Positions 35,362 to 43,901 of a stretch of 64,000 bases of DNA are shown here, piece after piece (the first letter of the stretch is position 1; each line of letters begins with the position of its first letter). The stretch spans positions 1-64,000 of the forward strand of contig CAMWVS010000004.1 in assembly GCA_947177775.1 (NCBI GenBank). The letters run 5' to 3'. The translations under genes and the position numbers were made by a program. The stretch is from an uncultured Prevotella sp. Lineage in GTDB: Bacteria; Bacteroidota; Bacteroidia; Bacteroidales; Bacteroidaceae. The notes beneath the pieces were generated by a model. The model did no database searches. It had not been told where the DNA came from and saw only the letters and a program-made list of their open reading frames with translations.

Positions 35362-37635
35362 TCAGGCATAAGAGTGCATACCGCCGAGAACATAGTTCAC
35401 TCCGAAGTATGTCATCAGGACGGTGAGGAAAGCGGCGGTCATGAAGATATGGTATGTCAGCGGCCGGCGGAGCGACGGCAGTGAGCCGGCATGGACACCT
35501 ACGGCATAGACCATCATCGTTATGAGCGCCCAGACCTCCTTGGGGTCCCATCCCCAGTATGTTCCCCATGAGACATTAGCCCATACGGCTCCGATGAAGA
35601 TGCCGACGGCGAGCGTCGCGAGGGCGGGGTGGAGGAACAGCAGACTGAGCACGCGGAGCGCTTCCGGTGCGCCGGTCCGGCTGCTTCCGATGGTTTTCCG
35701 CGTAGCCGCCGCAACGACAAGGGCTGTCACACCGCAGATGAACGTCATGGCGAGCAGGGCGAATGAGAACATTATGGCGGAAACATGGAGACTGAGCAGA
35801 GGCGAGTTGAGCACAGGCATGACGTGGCTTATGTTCGGGTCCATCTGTCCGATGTGGGAAACGAGCAGGAAGAAGCCCGACATGAGGAAACCGAAGGCGA
35901 GCGCGATACGGAAGCGGCGGGCGGCTGCCAGCGATACGGCCATGACCACCCACGCCACGAACAGCATCGTCTCGTAGCCGTTTGACATCGGGATTGTGCC
36001 GCTGATGATCCACCGTAGGGCCTCACATACGGTCAGGGCGGCCAGCGACAGCGCCATCACGGCGCAGCAGAGCCGGAATGCGGCGCCCTTTGTTTTCCTG
36101 CCGCAGCCGGTCATCCGCCTTATTGCGACGGTCAGCATGACGACTCCGAACGTGAGATTGACCATGAAAAGGATTGTGGCGAACGGCACAGCGTTGTAAA
36201 TCCGTTCGGCTTTCGTCTGTAAAGACGACGGCAACGACATTCCCCCGTTTTTCTCCTGATAGCGCTTCATCTTGCCTATGAGCATTGCGGCGCGCTCCGT
36301 GTTGCCGCCGCCGGCCGCCTCGGCGAGCAGCGGGATGGCGCCTGCGATATAAAGGGCGTCGGGCGTAGGCACTGTGGCTGCGGGCTTGTCCGTCGGGGCA
36401 TTCCACGTCGTAGCGGCGTCGACAGTATATGGGAATATCTTCAGCAATGTTCCGCGTGTCACCTCCATGATCATCATCAGGCGGTCGTCTACGGCCGCCA
36501 CGTCCTTGTGGAACTTATCCGACGCTCCCGCCATGGTTTCCTGGACGTACGGGCCGAGGATATAACCGCCCATGTCGCGGTTGAAGAACGTGTTGACGGA
36601 ACAGTATTCCGGCAGCATCAGCGTCTCGCGCAGCGGTCCGTTCTTCATTTTTATTATCGGTTCGTCAAACCACCGGTCTCTCCACAGGATAAATCCCGTG
36701 AGCACCTGTTCGGCCGTCAGCCCCTCGTATGAAGTCTTTCCGCAGAGCTTCCGCGTGAAATCGACGGCCAGAGTCTGGACCGGACAGATGCGTCCGTTGT
36801 GAAGGACGTAGAGCCGGCCGAAATCCTCGGCCGTTTCCTTGGGCAGCACTGGCGGAGTTCTCTCACCGCCGTCAGCGCCCGATGCCGGAATGAAGCCGGC
36901 GGGAGCCATGAGAATGGTCATGACGAGCACGCTCTCCCTGACGGCCGGGCTTCTGAGAAGCCGCCGGAACGTTCCGGACGGATCCGCCAGCGACCAAAGA
37001 AACGAGATGAAGAGCAGCGCATAGCCCAGATATGTGACGGGAATACCCCACGGGTCGGCGTTGAGCGCGAGTATGCTGCCCTGCATGTCGGGGTCGTAGT
37101 CGCTCTGATAGAGCCTCACGCCGCGATGGGAGCAAATCCGGTTCATTGAGACGACAGCGCTTCGCGTGTCTCCGTCGGTGACGGTGATGTGGGAAATGTA
37201 GTCTGCGGCGGACGTCGTGCCTTCATGATACGCCACCTCGAAACGGTCGAGACGTATGCCGAACGGAAGCTGACGCTCACTCACGTCGTCACCGTCCTGA
37301 ACCAGATATGTCACGACTGTTTCGCCCTGACGCAGATGGATCATGCCACGTGTGGCCGTGAGGTGTGTCAGCAGCGCCCCGGCGAGTATGATGACGAACG
37401 ACAGATGGAGCAGAACCGTTGACGCGCGGCGCACCCTCCGCCTGATGAAATGGACGGCGGCAAAGGCTGTCAGCAGTGCCCACAACGCCGTGAACCACCA
37501 CGCGCCGTAGATGTTTTCAGCCGTGAAGTGTGTGCCGTGGCTCTTCTCGACGAACGTTGCCGCGCCCATGCATATTATGGTAAGGACGTAGAGAAATTTC
37601 AGGTATGCCGTAAATGATATTCCGGATGTTGTCAT
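35362..37635 (-). CDS. ResB-CcsA fusion, cytochrome c biogenesis (heme delivery/ligation)
   Basis: A 757-residue inner-membrane protein joining a ResB-like N-terminal half (spans near YLKFLYVLTIICMGAATFVE and VLLHLSFVIILAGALLTHL, then a large periplasmic domain) to a CcsA-like C-terminal half. The latter has the tryptophan-rich heme-binding motif WGTYWGWDPKEVWAL and about eight spans. Together the halves form the system II cytochrome c synthase that brings heme across the membrane and attaches it to CxxCH motifs. The neighbouring di-heme lipoprotein is an obvious substrate. Loop hairpins flank both ends of the gene. Confidence 0.9.
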   Translation of the reverse strand: MTTSGISFTAYLKFLYVLTIICMGAATFVEKSHGTHFTAENIYGAWWFTALWALLTAFAAVHFIRRRVRRASTVLLHLSFVIILAGALLTHLTATRGMIHLRQGETVVTYLVQDGDDVSERQLPFGIRLDRFEVAYHEGTTSAADYISHITVTDGDTRSAVVSMNRICSHRGVRLYQSDYDPDMQGSILALNADPWGIPVTYLGYALLFISFLWSLADPSGTFRRLLRSPAVRESVLVMTILMAPAGFIPASGADGGERTPPVLPKETAEDFGRLYVLHNGRICPVQTLAVDFTRKLCGKTSYEGLTAEQVLTGFILWRDRWFDEPIIKMKNGPLRETLMLPEYCSVNTFFNRDMGGYILGPYVQETMAGASDKFHKDVAAVDDRLMMIMEVTRGTLLKIFPYTVDAATTWNAPTDKPAATVPTPDALYIAGAIPLLAEAAGGGNTERAAMLIGKMKRYQEKNGGMSLPSSLQTKAERIYNAVPFATILFMVNLTFGVVMLTVAIRRMTGCGRKTKGAAFRLCCAVMALSLAALTVCEALRWIISGTIPMSNGYETMLFVAWVVMAVSLAAARRFRIALAFGFLMSGFFLLVSHIGQMDPNISHVMPVLNSPLLSLHVSAIMFSFALLAMTFICGVTALVVAAATRKTIGSSRTGAPEALRVLSLLFLHPALATLAVGIFIGAVWANVSWGTYWGWDPKEVWALITMMVYAVGVHAGSLPSLRRPLTYHIFMTAAFLTVLMTYFGVNYVLGGMHSYA

Positions 37636-37696
37636 ATTTTAAATTTCAAGCATCTTGATTGGGCTCTTTTGACGCCCTGTTATTTGAAAGAATGAG

Positions 37697-37733
37697 GGTG
37701 TGTCAAAATGAAGATGAAGCATTTTGACACACC
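37697..37733. terminator. GTGTGTCAAAATG hairpin downstream of di-heme oxidoreductase
   Basis: GGTGTGTCAAAATG (37697-37710) pairs perfectly with CATTTTGACACACC (37720-37733) with a 9-nt AAGATGAAG loop, almost the same as the hairpin at 35311-35347. A second hairpin, AGAGCCTGT/ACAGGCTCT (37750-37780), lies between it and the gene stop. They may attenuate rather than end transcription into the ccs gene. Confidence 0.75.
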
Positions 37734-37788
37734 TTTTAAAATGACCGACAGAGCCTGTCTTATCCGCTAAAACAGGCTCTATTGTCTT

Positions 37789-39618
37789 TTATATGGCCTC
37801 GATGAAGGCTACGACAGCGTCACGGTCAGCCTTGCCCAGGCGGTAGAACTTCTCTGCAGTCCAGTAGGCATCAGACTCCTTGGAGTATCCGTGCCATAGA
37901 ATAGCCTCGACGACGTTGCGTGCGCGGCAGTCGTGCAGACGGTCGTCGGCACCCGTGAGGCGCTTGGACAGACCGCGGCCCCAGAGCGGAGTCGTGCGGC
38001 ACCAGCCCGTGCGGATGTCGTTCTTCATGAACAGACGGTGCTGGACCATATCCGTGTACGGCCATATCGTCTGATGGGGGAAGCGCGGCAGGACGTTCTG
38101 CGGGTCGAGACCGTTGGCTGCGGCATACGCCTTGATGCTGTTGTCCACCCAATAGTTGTCGGCGCCGGTGGTCCACGACGGACGGTGACACGTGGCGCAT
38201 CCCATCTCGTTGAACAACTGCTTTCCGCGTTTCACCTTGGCGTCGTCAAGATTGCGTGCCGCCGGAACGGCCAGACCGCGGTGCCAGACCATGAGGTCAT
38301 AGTAGTCCTTGTCGCTCATCTCCTCCTCGCCGTTGTATGGCGCACCATTGACGAAATAGCGCTCGAACGTCTCCGAGTCGGCGGCGGAGTTCAGACCGAG
38401 CAGCGTGTTGACCTTCTCGGCAATCTCCTCCTTTGTCTGTGCGAAATAAGGATAGAGTACCGACGTGTTGTCATCGCCGTTGCGGCTGATATAGTCAATC
38501 ACCTCCTCATCCTCAGACATGGCCTTTGCCCATGCCTTGGTCGTGTAGAAGTAGTGACGGTCAGAGCGGGTAACGTTGGTGATGTTCCAGATGGCGTTCG
38601 CTCCGGCACCGTCCTGAAGCGACGCGCGCGTCATGGCGTAGGTGAACTTCTTGACCTTCAGTTGACCGTCGGCCAGCTTATAGTAGGCACCGTTGGCCGT
38701 TCCGAGACTCTTGTCGCCGGCCCAGTCGTTGGCAGCGGCGTCCCACATGGCCGGATTGAGCACGTCGCTGACGTTCTGTCCGCGGCTGGCGGCATCGCCG
38801 GCCTGCTTCCGGTATTCCTCGCGCATGTCGTCCTCGTCGATGGCGTCAAGCAATCCGGTTCCGTAGATACCTATGGTCGACTCCAGGCGCACCTCGTAGT
38901 CGTTCGGCCGCGGGTTGGTGTTGAACGCATCTTCGGGAATGGTCACCTCCGGATAGATGAGCGAATAGGTCTCGCCGTCGGCGAAAGCCATAGGCAGACC
39001 GCTCGGCATGGCGTCAACCGTTCGCCATTCAATGCGTATCTTGCTCTCGTCGATGGGTGCCTTGAAGGGGTGCATGGCCTGTGTCTGGGGCATGCCCGTC
39101 ACTTCCGTCACGTAGGAGTTGGCGGCAAACGGATTGCCCGCGCGGTCGACACCGGCGTTGGGATGGTAGACAACGAGCAGATAGCCGTTGCCGACGGTGT
39201 TGGCCCGGTATTCCGTCTGGCGCTTGCCGTGGCCGTAGGCCGGGTGACAGTGGATACAGCTGTTGCGCGTCCATGACGGTCCGAGACCCTTGCGCGGGTT
39301 TTCGGTGATGGTGTAGACGTGCTCAAAGAAGTCTTCTCCCTTGTTGAAACTCGTCTCCATTCCGGCTACTCCGATCACGGCTGGAGCAGGTGCCGAGTAG
39401 CTGGCTTTCTCCGTCGTGCCGAGGAGTCCGCCCGGATACCACTCATCGGCTGTGAACGTGTCGTTGGCCTTGCCGAACTGGCTGTCGCCTGCGGCCAGCT
39501 CTCCGAGGCCGTTGGAGGTAACGGACTGCTGTGTCTCGTCGTCGTCAGAGCATGCCGTAGTCAGCTGGGTGGCCAAAATGGCTGCGAGGGTGAGTTTTGA
39601 AATGTCTGTAAATCTCAT
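37789..39618 (-). CDS. Di-heme c-type oxidoreductase lipoprotein (DHOR/DUF1111-like)
   Basis: A 609-residue secreted lipoprotein: lipobox TTAC (Cys about 23), then an acidic linker. Two heme c sites are seen, CIHCH (in SCIHCHPAYGHGK, about 141) and CATCH (GCATCHRPSW, about 475), spaced as in the MauG-like/di-heme oxidoreductase family often called thiol oxidoreductase. It should act in the periplasm as an electron carrier, peroxidase or metal oxidase. It lies downstream of imelysin and an outer-membrane barrel on the same strand, a recurrent iron-related set. A 13-bp imperfect hairpin (39663-39696) separates it from imelysin. Confidence 0.9.
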   Translation of the reverse strand: MRFTDISKLTLAAILATQLTTACSDDDETQQSVTSNGLGELAAGDSQFGKANDTFTADEWYPGGLLGTTEKASYSAPAPAVIGVAGMETSFNKGEDFFEHVYTITENPRKGLGPSWTRNSCIHCHPAYGHGKRQTEYRANTVGNGYLLVVYHPNAGVDRAGNPFAANSYVTEVTGMPQTQAMHPFKAPIDESKIRIEWRTVDAMPSGLPMAFADGETYSLIYPEVTIPEDAFNTNPRPNDYEVRLESTIGIYGTGLLDAIDEDDMREEYRKQAGDAASRGQNVSDVLNPAMWDAAANDWAGDKSLGTANGAYYKLADGQLKVKKFTYAMTRASLQDGAGANAIWNITNVTRSDRHYFYTTKAWAKAMSEDEEVIDYISRNGDDNTSVLYPYFAQTKEEIAEKVNTLLGLNSAADSETFERYFVNGAPYNGEEEMSDKDYYDLMVWHRGLAVPAARNLDDAKVKRGKQLFNEMGCATCHRPSWTTGADNYWVDNSIKAYAAANGLDPQNVLPRFPHQTIWPYTDMVQHRLFMKNDIRTGWCRTTPLWGRGLSKRLTGADDRLHDCRARNVVEAILWHGYSKESDAYWTAEKFYRLGKADRDAVVAFIEAI

Positions 39619-39733
39619 GGTGTTTAATGTTTCTGATGTCTTTTATTGCTGAAAATCACTGTGGCGTCCAGCCCGAACAGAGTCGGACGGGACGCCTTTG
39701 TGAGGTGAAAGAGAGACCGTGAAGCGCTACAGA

Positions 39734-41071
39734 TCAGTCTTCTTCGGGGATTTCGGCGTCCTCGAATTGGATGTTCCATATCGTGCAGACATACTTCACG
39801 AACGGTGACGGCATGTTGCTGATACCTTCAATAGCGCTGACGTATGCGTTCTCGATGCTGTTGTTGATGTCGCCGCGGCTGACGCTCGCAAAGAACGTGT
39901 GGAAGCTGTAGCGTGCGGCCGTGCGGTCGGTAGAGCCCAGCCATACGTTGCGGATGGAGCGGATGTTGTCGCGGAAGTCGGTGATGGAGTTGTAGCTGTA
40001 GGGCGACTCCACGTAGGAGACGTCGCCGGCAGAGAACGGATTGGCAATCTTGGCTGTGCCGACCTCGTTGGCTATGCCGAGACAGCTGCCCTCATCGTCA
40101 GAGAGAACCTGAGATATGGCGGCCTGAATGTTGGGGTAGGAACTGCGCGAACCCTCCACGCCGGCCTTGGCGAGGTTGTCGCCGTAGGAAAGTCCGTCCT
40201 GAGTCTTGTAGTCGAGCCCGGCGTTGCGTACGACAGCCACACGTGAGGCGTTGGCTGTAGTCTCGCCCTCCCATGCCACCTGCAGCTGGAACGTGCGGTT
40301 CTTGAGCAGCGTGCAGATGTCCTGAGCATACTTCAGCTCTTGTGCTCCGCTGATGTTGCCGAAGCCCTTGTAGGTGTCATAACCTCTGAGCTCCTCCACA
40401 CGGCGCGGCTGTCCGTCGCGGAAGAGGATGAACTCAAGGGCGTGGAAGCCGAGGATGCTCTCGTCGTTGAGGTCCTCGGGACGTCCGCCGCGGTTGAAAT
40501 AGCCGAGGAGCATGGTGCGGTTGAGGGGCCAGGAGTCGATTGTGGGGTCGATGTTGAAGTCGGAAGCGGCACCGCCGAGGAACGCCTCGCTCATTTCCCA
40601 GTGGGAACGGGCCTTCTTGAAGTCCTCACAGGCGCTGTTGATCTGGGCCTGAGTGATGGTCGACGCGGTCAGACCGTGGAGCGTGGCTTCGAGGTGTTCA
40701 ACGTCGTCGGCCAGACGTGTGTATGTCGGAACGATGACGTTGGAGACAAGATTTTCCAGCGTCTTGCGCAGGTAGGCCTCCTGTTCAGACGAGAGGCGGG
40801 CCTGGCCGATGACGGCATTGGCGTTCTCCAGTTCGTCGCAGAGGTCTTCACAGCCGTCGATGGCGTTCTGGCCGAACAGCCTGTTGGCGTAGGCTGCGGC
40901 GGTGGTGTTGGACGGATAGTTCTCCTGGTCGAGGATGGGAGCTGTCTCGACGATGCCGAACTCGTTGTCACCCAGTGTCGTTGTTTCTCCGTTGTCGTCA
41001 TTTTCAGAACATGACGTGAAGGTTATGGCTCCCATGATGACTGTCATGGGAAGGAAAAGATACTTTTTCAT
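39734..41071 (-). CDS. Imelysin family lipoprotein (M75, iron-related)
   Basis: A 445-residue lipoprotein with lipobox TSCS (Cys about 21). The imelysin hallmark GxHxxE is present as GFHALEFILF (about 209-218), and the helical repeats around DPTIDSWPLNRTMLLGYF match the fold. Family members (IrpA, EfeO/Algp7-like) are thought to bind metal in the periplasm and are iron-regulated; the old peptidase label (M75) is doubtful. It follows the outer-membrane barrel gene by about 100 bp and precedes the di-heme protein. Confidence 0.9.
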   Translation of the reverse strand: MKKYLFLPMTVIMGAITFTSCSENDDNGETTTLGDNEFGIVETAPILDQENYPSNTTAAAYANRLFGQNAIDGCEDLCDELENANAVIGQARLSSEQEAYLRKTLENLVSNVIVPTYTRLADDVEHLEATLHGLTASTITQAQINSACEDFKKARSHWEMSEAFLGGAASDFNIDPTIDSWPLNRTMLLGYFNRGGRPEDLNDESILGFHALEFILFRDGQPRRVEELRGYDTYKGFGNISGAQELKYAQDICTLLKNRTFQLQVAWEGETTANASRVAVVRNAGLDYKTQDGLSYGDNLAKAGVEGSRSSYPNIQAAISQVLSDDEGSCLGIANEVGTAKIANPFSAGDVSYVESPYSYNSITDFRDNIRSIRNVWLGSTDRTAARYSFHTFFASVSRGDINNSIENAYVSAIEGISNMPSPFVKYVCTIWNIQFEDAEIPEED

Positions 41072-41173
41072 TTGGTTTGTTTATTTGTGAATTGATTTAT
41101 TCGTTGATTATATAGTCCATTCCAGAGCTGCAGGCGGGCTTCCGTCATGATGTCCGGGAGACCCGCTGTCGGT

Positions 41174-42487
41174 TCAGAGGAACCATCCCTCATATGCCAC
41201 ACCGATGCTGACGGACGGCTCGTCGTTGTAGACGCTCTTGAGGAAGCGGTGGGAATATTCAGCCTTGACGGCCACCTGCGGCAGCGGGTGGTAGTTGATG
41301 CCGGCGGCCATGCGCTTCACCTCGGTATAGTCGTATGACGTGTTGCGCGTCTTTGAGGCGTATGGATTGTACTGCTCGTAGCGTCCGAAGACATAGAGCC
41401 GCTGGGCGTCCCGGCGCAGGGCGGGAATCTGGGAGAACACGTCGTATCCCGCCTCGATGCCGACGGCATAGGCATTCTTGCTCACGGAAGCCGAGTGGTG
41501 GTAGGGTGACTTCTTGTTCGTGCGGTTGTAGATGTATTTCAGCTGGTCGGCGGCACCGAGATAGCCGTAGTCGGCCTGACCGCGTACAATCCAGTTGTGG
41601 CCTTTGTAGGTAAAGTCGATGGCACCGATGGCCACGATTCCCTTATACTGTGACTCTACTCCGTTGGCATTGCGCGGATAGCTGTTGCCGATGGAGTGGC
41701 CGTAGTAGCCGCTCAGACCGATGCGCAGCCCTGGGACGGAATAGTTGTCGAGGCGGAGCGACGCACCGTATTTGTTGGCTACCTCAAATTCCAGCGGTGT
41801 TGACGTTCCCCGGTTGATCCATCCCGTGTTGGTGAAGTTGTCGGCGTTGAGGCCGGCCAGCAGCTGTGCTTCATATCGGAAGTCGCCCGAACGTCCCCAG
41901 AAGCTGATACCGGTCTGATGCCATGTTGACGGCATAATGGTGTTTTCGCCTTCCGGACGGTAGACGGTGAAGAAGTTGAGCGGTTCGTGGCGGGCGTTTG
42001 TCAGGCCGACTGGTACGACGATATGGCCCATCCTGATGTTGGCCCAACGTCCGAACGACTTCTGAATCCAGAACTGTTCCAGCTCTACCTCGCCGCCTTT
42101 TTCGGTCTCATGTTCCCATTCGCCACCTTCTTCTTCCTCCTTTTCGTAGGCGGCTCCGGTTCCACCGTGTTCAAATTCAATTTCCGTTCCCATTGTCCAG
42201 CCCTTTCCGAAGTCGTAGCCGATATAGATAACGGCGTGGGGAATGTCGAAACGTCCGTGGCTCGGGTCGTTCTTGTGGCTTTCGGCCTGGCTGTAGCGGC
42301 TCAGGTGGTCGCTGAAGAAATTGCGTGTCAGAGCCACTTCGCCGTATCCGCCGATGCTGAGACGCTTGCCTCCGGCGTGCTCCATGACGCTGTCTGCGGC
42401 AGAAACCTGTGCCATGACGGGAGCCGCTGTGAGCGACATTCCGGCCATGATGGCGCAGGCTGATAGATGATGGTAGATTGTGTTCAT
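41174..42487 (-). CDS. Outer-membrane beta-barrel protein of the imelysin operon (porin-like)
   Basis: A 437-residue protein starting MNTIYHHLSACAIMAG with a cleavable signal peptide (about to VMAQ), then alternating aromatic/polar strands (LSIGGYGEVALTRNFFSDHL, WTMGTEIEFEHGG, WIVRGQADYGYLG) and a C-terminal aromatic residue, all typical of an outer-membrane barrel resembling phosphate-selective (OprO/P) porins. An acidic loop (EKEEEEGGEWEHETEKGG) could bind metal. The track start at 42538 is 17 codons too early because the TACCTTTG promoter box overlaps it. It leads the imelysin/di-heme/CcsA cluster. Transport of iron or a chelate is inference. Confidence 0.8.
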   Translation of the reverse strand: MNTIYHHLSACAIMAGMSLTAAPVMAQVSAADSVMEHAGGKRLSIGGYGEVALTRNFFSDHLSRYSQAESHKNDPSHGRFDIPHAVIYIGYDFGKGWTMGTEIEFEHGGTGAAYEKEEEEGGEWEHETEKGGEVELEQFWIQKSFGRWANIRMGHIVVPVGLTNARHEPLNFFTVYRPEGENTIMPSTWHQTGISFWGRSGDFRYEAQLLAGLNADNFTNTGWINRGTSTPLEFEVANKYGASLRLDNYSVPGLRIGLSGYYGHSIGNSYPRNANGVESQYKGIVAIGAIDFTYKGHNWIVRGQADYGYLGAADQLKYIYNRTNKKSPYHHSASVSKNAYAVGIEAGYDVFSQIPALRRDAQRLYVFGRYEQYNPYASKTRNTSYDYTEVKRMAAGINYHPLPQVAVKAEYSHRFLKSVYNDEPSVSIGVAYEGWFL

Positions 42488-42514
42488 TGTCGTTTTATTG
42501 TTTTTTTGTCGGTG

Positions 42515-42522
42515 CAAAGGTA
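42515..42522 (-). promoter_or_regulatory. -7 promoter element for the barrel-imelysin operon
   Basis: The minus strand reads TACCTTTG, with a partial ATTG -33 twenty bp upstream, and 27 bp before the chosen start at 42487. Confidence 0.65.
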
Positions 42523-42594
42523 TGCCAAACCGTGGCACCGTGCAATACTTAAAAATAGTGAAATATCAATCAAACGCAGACAGAAAGCCCATTC

Positions 42595-42631
42595 TGATAC
42601 CGATGAATAATTAGAAAACCACTGTGATACC
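42595..42631. promoter_or_regulatory. Direct repeat TGATACC between divergent promoters
   Basis: TGATACC occurs at 42595-42601 and again at 42625-42631, 30 bp apart (about three helical turns), in the 260-bp gap between the iron operon and the hemerythrin-LuxR gene. It could be an operator, but the sequence is short. Confidence 0.3.
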
Positions 42632-42708
42632 TAAATCTTGCTAACGTCGCGGCTTTCTTCTGTATTAAATACCTATAAATTATTATTGCGACGGTATGCT
42701 TTTTTTTG

Positions 42709-42716
42709 TAATTTTG
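42709..42716 (+). promoter_or_regulatory. -7 promoter element for the hemerythrin-LuxR gene
   Basis: TAATTTTG matches TAnnTTTG, 31 bp before the ATG at 42748 and divergent from the promoter at 42515. Confidence 0.6.
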
Positions 42717-42747
42717 CACCTTGATATGGTATTATAATAAGGTGACG

Positions 42748-43707
42748 ATGAAAAATCAGAAGATATACGAGGCCGGCGACAAGATGATTTCGCTCATCAA
42801 GGACAACTACGATCTGCTCCAGTCACTGGGCAGTTTCGGCATAAACCTTGGTTTCGGCGACAAGACAGTGCGTGAGATATGCGAGGACAACGGCGTGGAT
42901 ACATACACTTTTCTCGCCGTGGTCAATCTGACCATCAACGGATATTCCGACTATGACAATGACGAGCAGTTGTCTGTTCCAACGCTGATGCACTATCTTG
43001 AGGCCAGCCACATTTATTATCTCGATTTTCAGCTGCCCTACATACGCCGCGAGCTGGAGGAGTCCATCGACCGGAAGAGCAGTCTCGGTATGCTGATAAT
43101 GAAACTCTATGACGACTACGCCAACGAAATCCATAAGCACATGGCGTTCGAGAAGAAGATTCTCTTCCCTTACGTCAACGCTCTTGTGGAGGGACGGCCC
43201 GGCGGCGACTACAGCATAGAGACTTTCTCACGCAACCACGAAGAGCCGGCAGCCAAGCTGAAAGAGCTGAAGATGCTTATTATCAAGTATATGCCGCAGG
43301 ATTCACACCGAAATAATCTGCTCATGGCGACGCTCCACGACATATATAATAATGAGGAATGGCTCAATCTTCATGCCCAGGTGGAAGACAGGATATTCGT
43401 TCCGGCAATACGCCGGTTGGAACAGATGTCGCGCCAGACGGACGTTGCGAAGAACATTTCTACCATGGTTTTCAAGGGTGGGACGGACAATGGCGATCTC
43501 CTTTCCGAACGCGAACGTGACGTTGTGGTGGCTTTGGTTCAGGGTATGGCCAACAAGGAAATTGCCGACCATCTCTGCATCAGTATCAATACCGTAATAA
43601 CCCACAGACGCAACATCGCCCGTAAGTTACAGATACACAGTCCGGCAGGTCTGACCATTTACGCAATAGTTAACGGACTGGTCGATATTTCGTCTGTCAA
43701 GCTCTGA
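42748..43707 (+). CDS. RIC/ScdA-like hemerythrin domain fused to a LuxR-type DNA-binding domain
   Basis: A 319-residue protein. Residues about 5-65 resemble the ScdA_N/DUF542 domain of iron-sulfur repair proteins, but the Cys pair is replaced (GINLGFGD). Residues about 80-235 form a hemerythrin-like helical bundle with iron ligands in ASHIYYLDF, HKHMAFEKKILF, NHEEPAAKL and HAQVEDRIFVPAI. Residues about 250-315 are a LuxR/NarL HTH (SERERDVVVAL, GMANKEIADHLCISINTVI). It is probably a transcription factor that senses O2, NO or iron. The TTG at 42721 starts the track ORF; ATG 42748 is preferred. Flanked by the iron operon (divergent) and nrdD. Confidence 0.85.
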   Translation: MKNQKIYEAGDKMISLIKDNYDLLQSLGSFGINLGFGDKTVREICEDNGVDTYTFLAVVNLTINGYSDYDNDEQLSVPTLMHYLEASHIYYLDFQLPYIRRELEESIDRKSSLGMLIMKLYDDYANEIHKHMAFEKKILFPYVNALVEGRPGGDYSIETFSRNHEEPAAKLKELKMLIIKYMPQDSHRNNLLMATLHDIYNNEEWLNLHAQVEDRIFVPAIRRLEQMSRQTDVAKNISTMVFKGGTDNGDLLSERERDVVVALVQGMANKEIADHLCISINTVITHRRNIARKLQIHSPAGLTIYAIVNGLVDISSVKL

Positions 43708-43740
43708 GAAAATCTTTCTTTGGGGGATAAAAATTCTATG

Positions 43741-43770
43741 AAATCCGGTACAAGGTATCGGATTTTTATT
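43741..43770 (+). terminator. Terminator after the hemerythrin-LuxR gene, overlapping the nrdD promoter
   Basis: AAATCCGGTAC pairs with GTATCGGATTT (11 bp with one G-U pair) around a 3-nt loop, followed by TTATTG. It ends just before the nrdD -7 box (43772), so a second role as an operator over that promoter cannot be excluded. Confidence 0.6.
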
Positions 43771-43771
43771 G

Positions 43772-43779
43772 TATCTTTG
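43772..43779 (+). promoter_or_regulatory. -7 promoter element for nrdDG
   Basis: TATCTTTG matches TAnnTTTG; the leader to the nrdD start is about 115 nt. Confidence 0.6.
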
Positions 43780-43846
43780 CGACCGCTTTTATGTTTGGAA
43801 AAGGAAAACTGAAGGCCTTAAACTTAAACGATAAATTATCAAAAAC

Positions 43847-43884
43847 GGAAAACTTTTTCTGAAAAGAACGACGAAAAGTTTTCC
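43847..43884 (+). promoter_or_regulatory. Leader hairpin in the nrdD 5' UTR
   Basis: GGAAAACTTTT (43847-43857) pairs perfectly with AAAAGTTTTCC (43874-43884) over a 16-nt loop, ending 17 bp before the nrdD ATG, so it could affect ribosome access. No T run follows, so it is not a terminator. Confidence 0.5.
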
Positions 43885-43901
43885 AAAATGGAAAAGAAAA
43901 C

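Noticed and set aside
37933-39276. 447-aa plus-strand ORF opposite the di-heme gene
   Set aside because: It lacks recognisable motifs, and the minus strand encodes a full protein with two CxxCH sites; this is an antisense shadow in GC-rich DNA.
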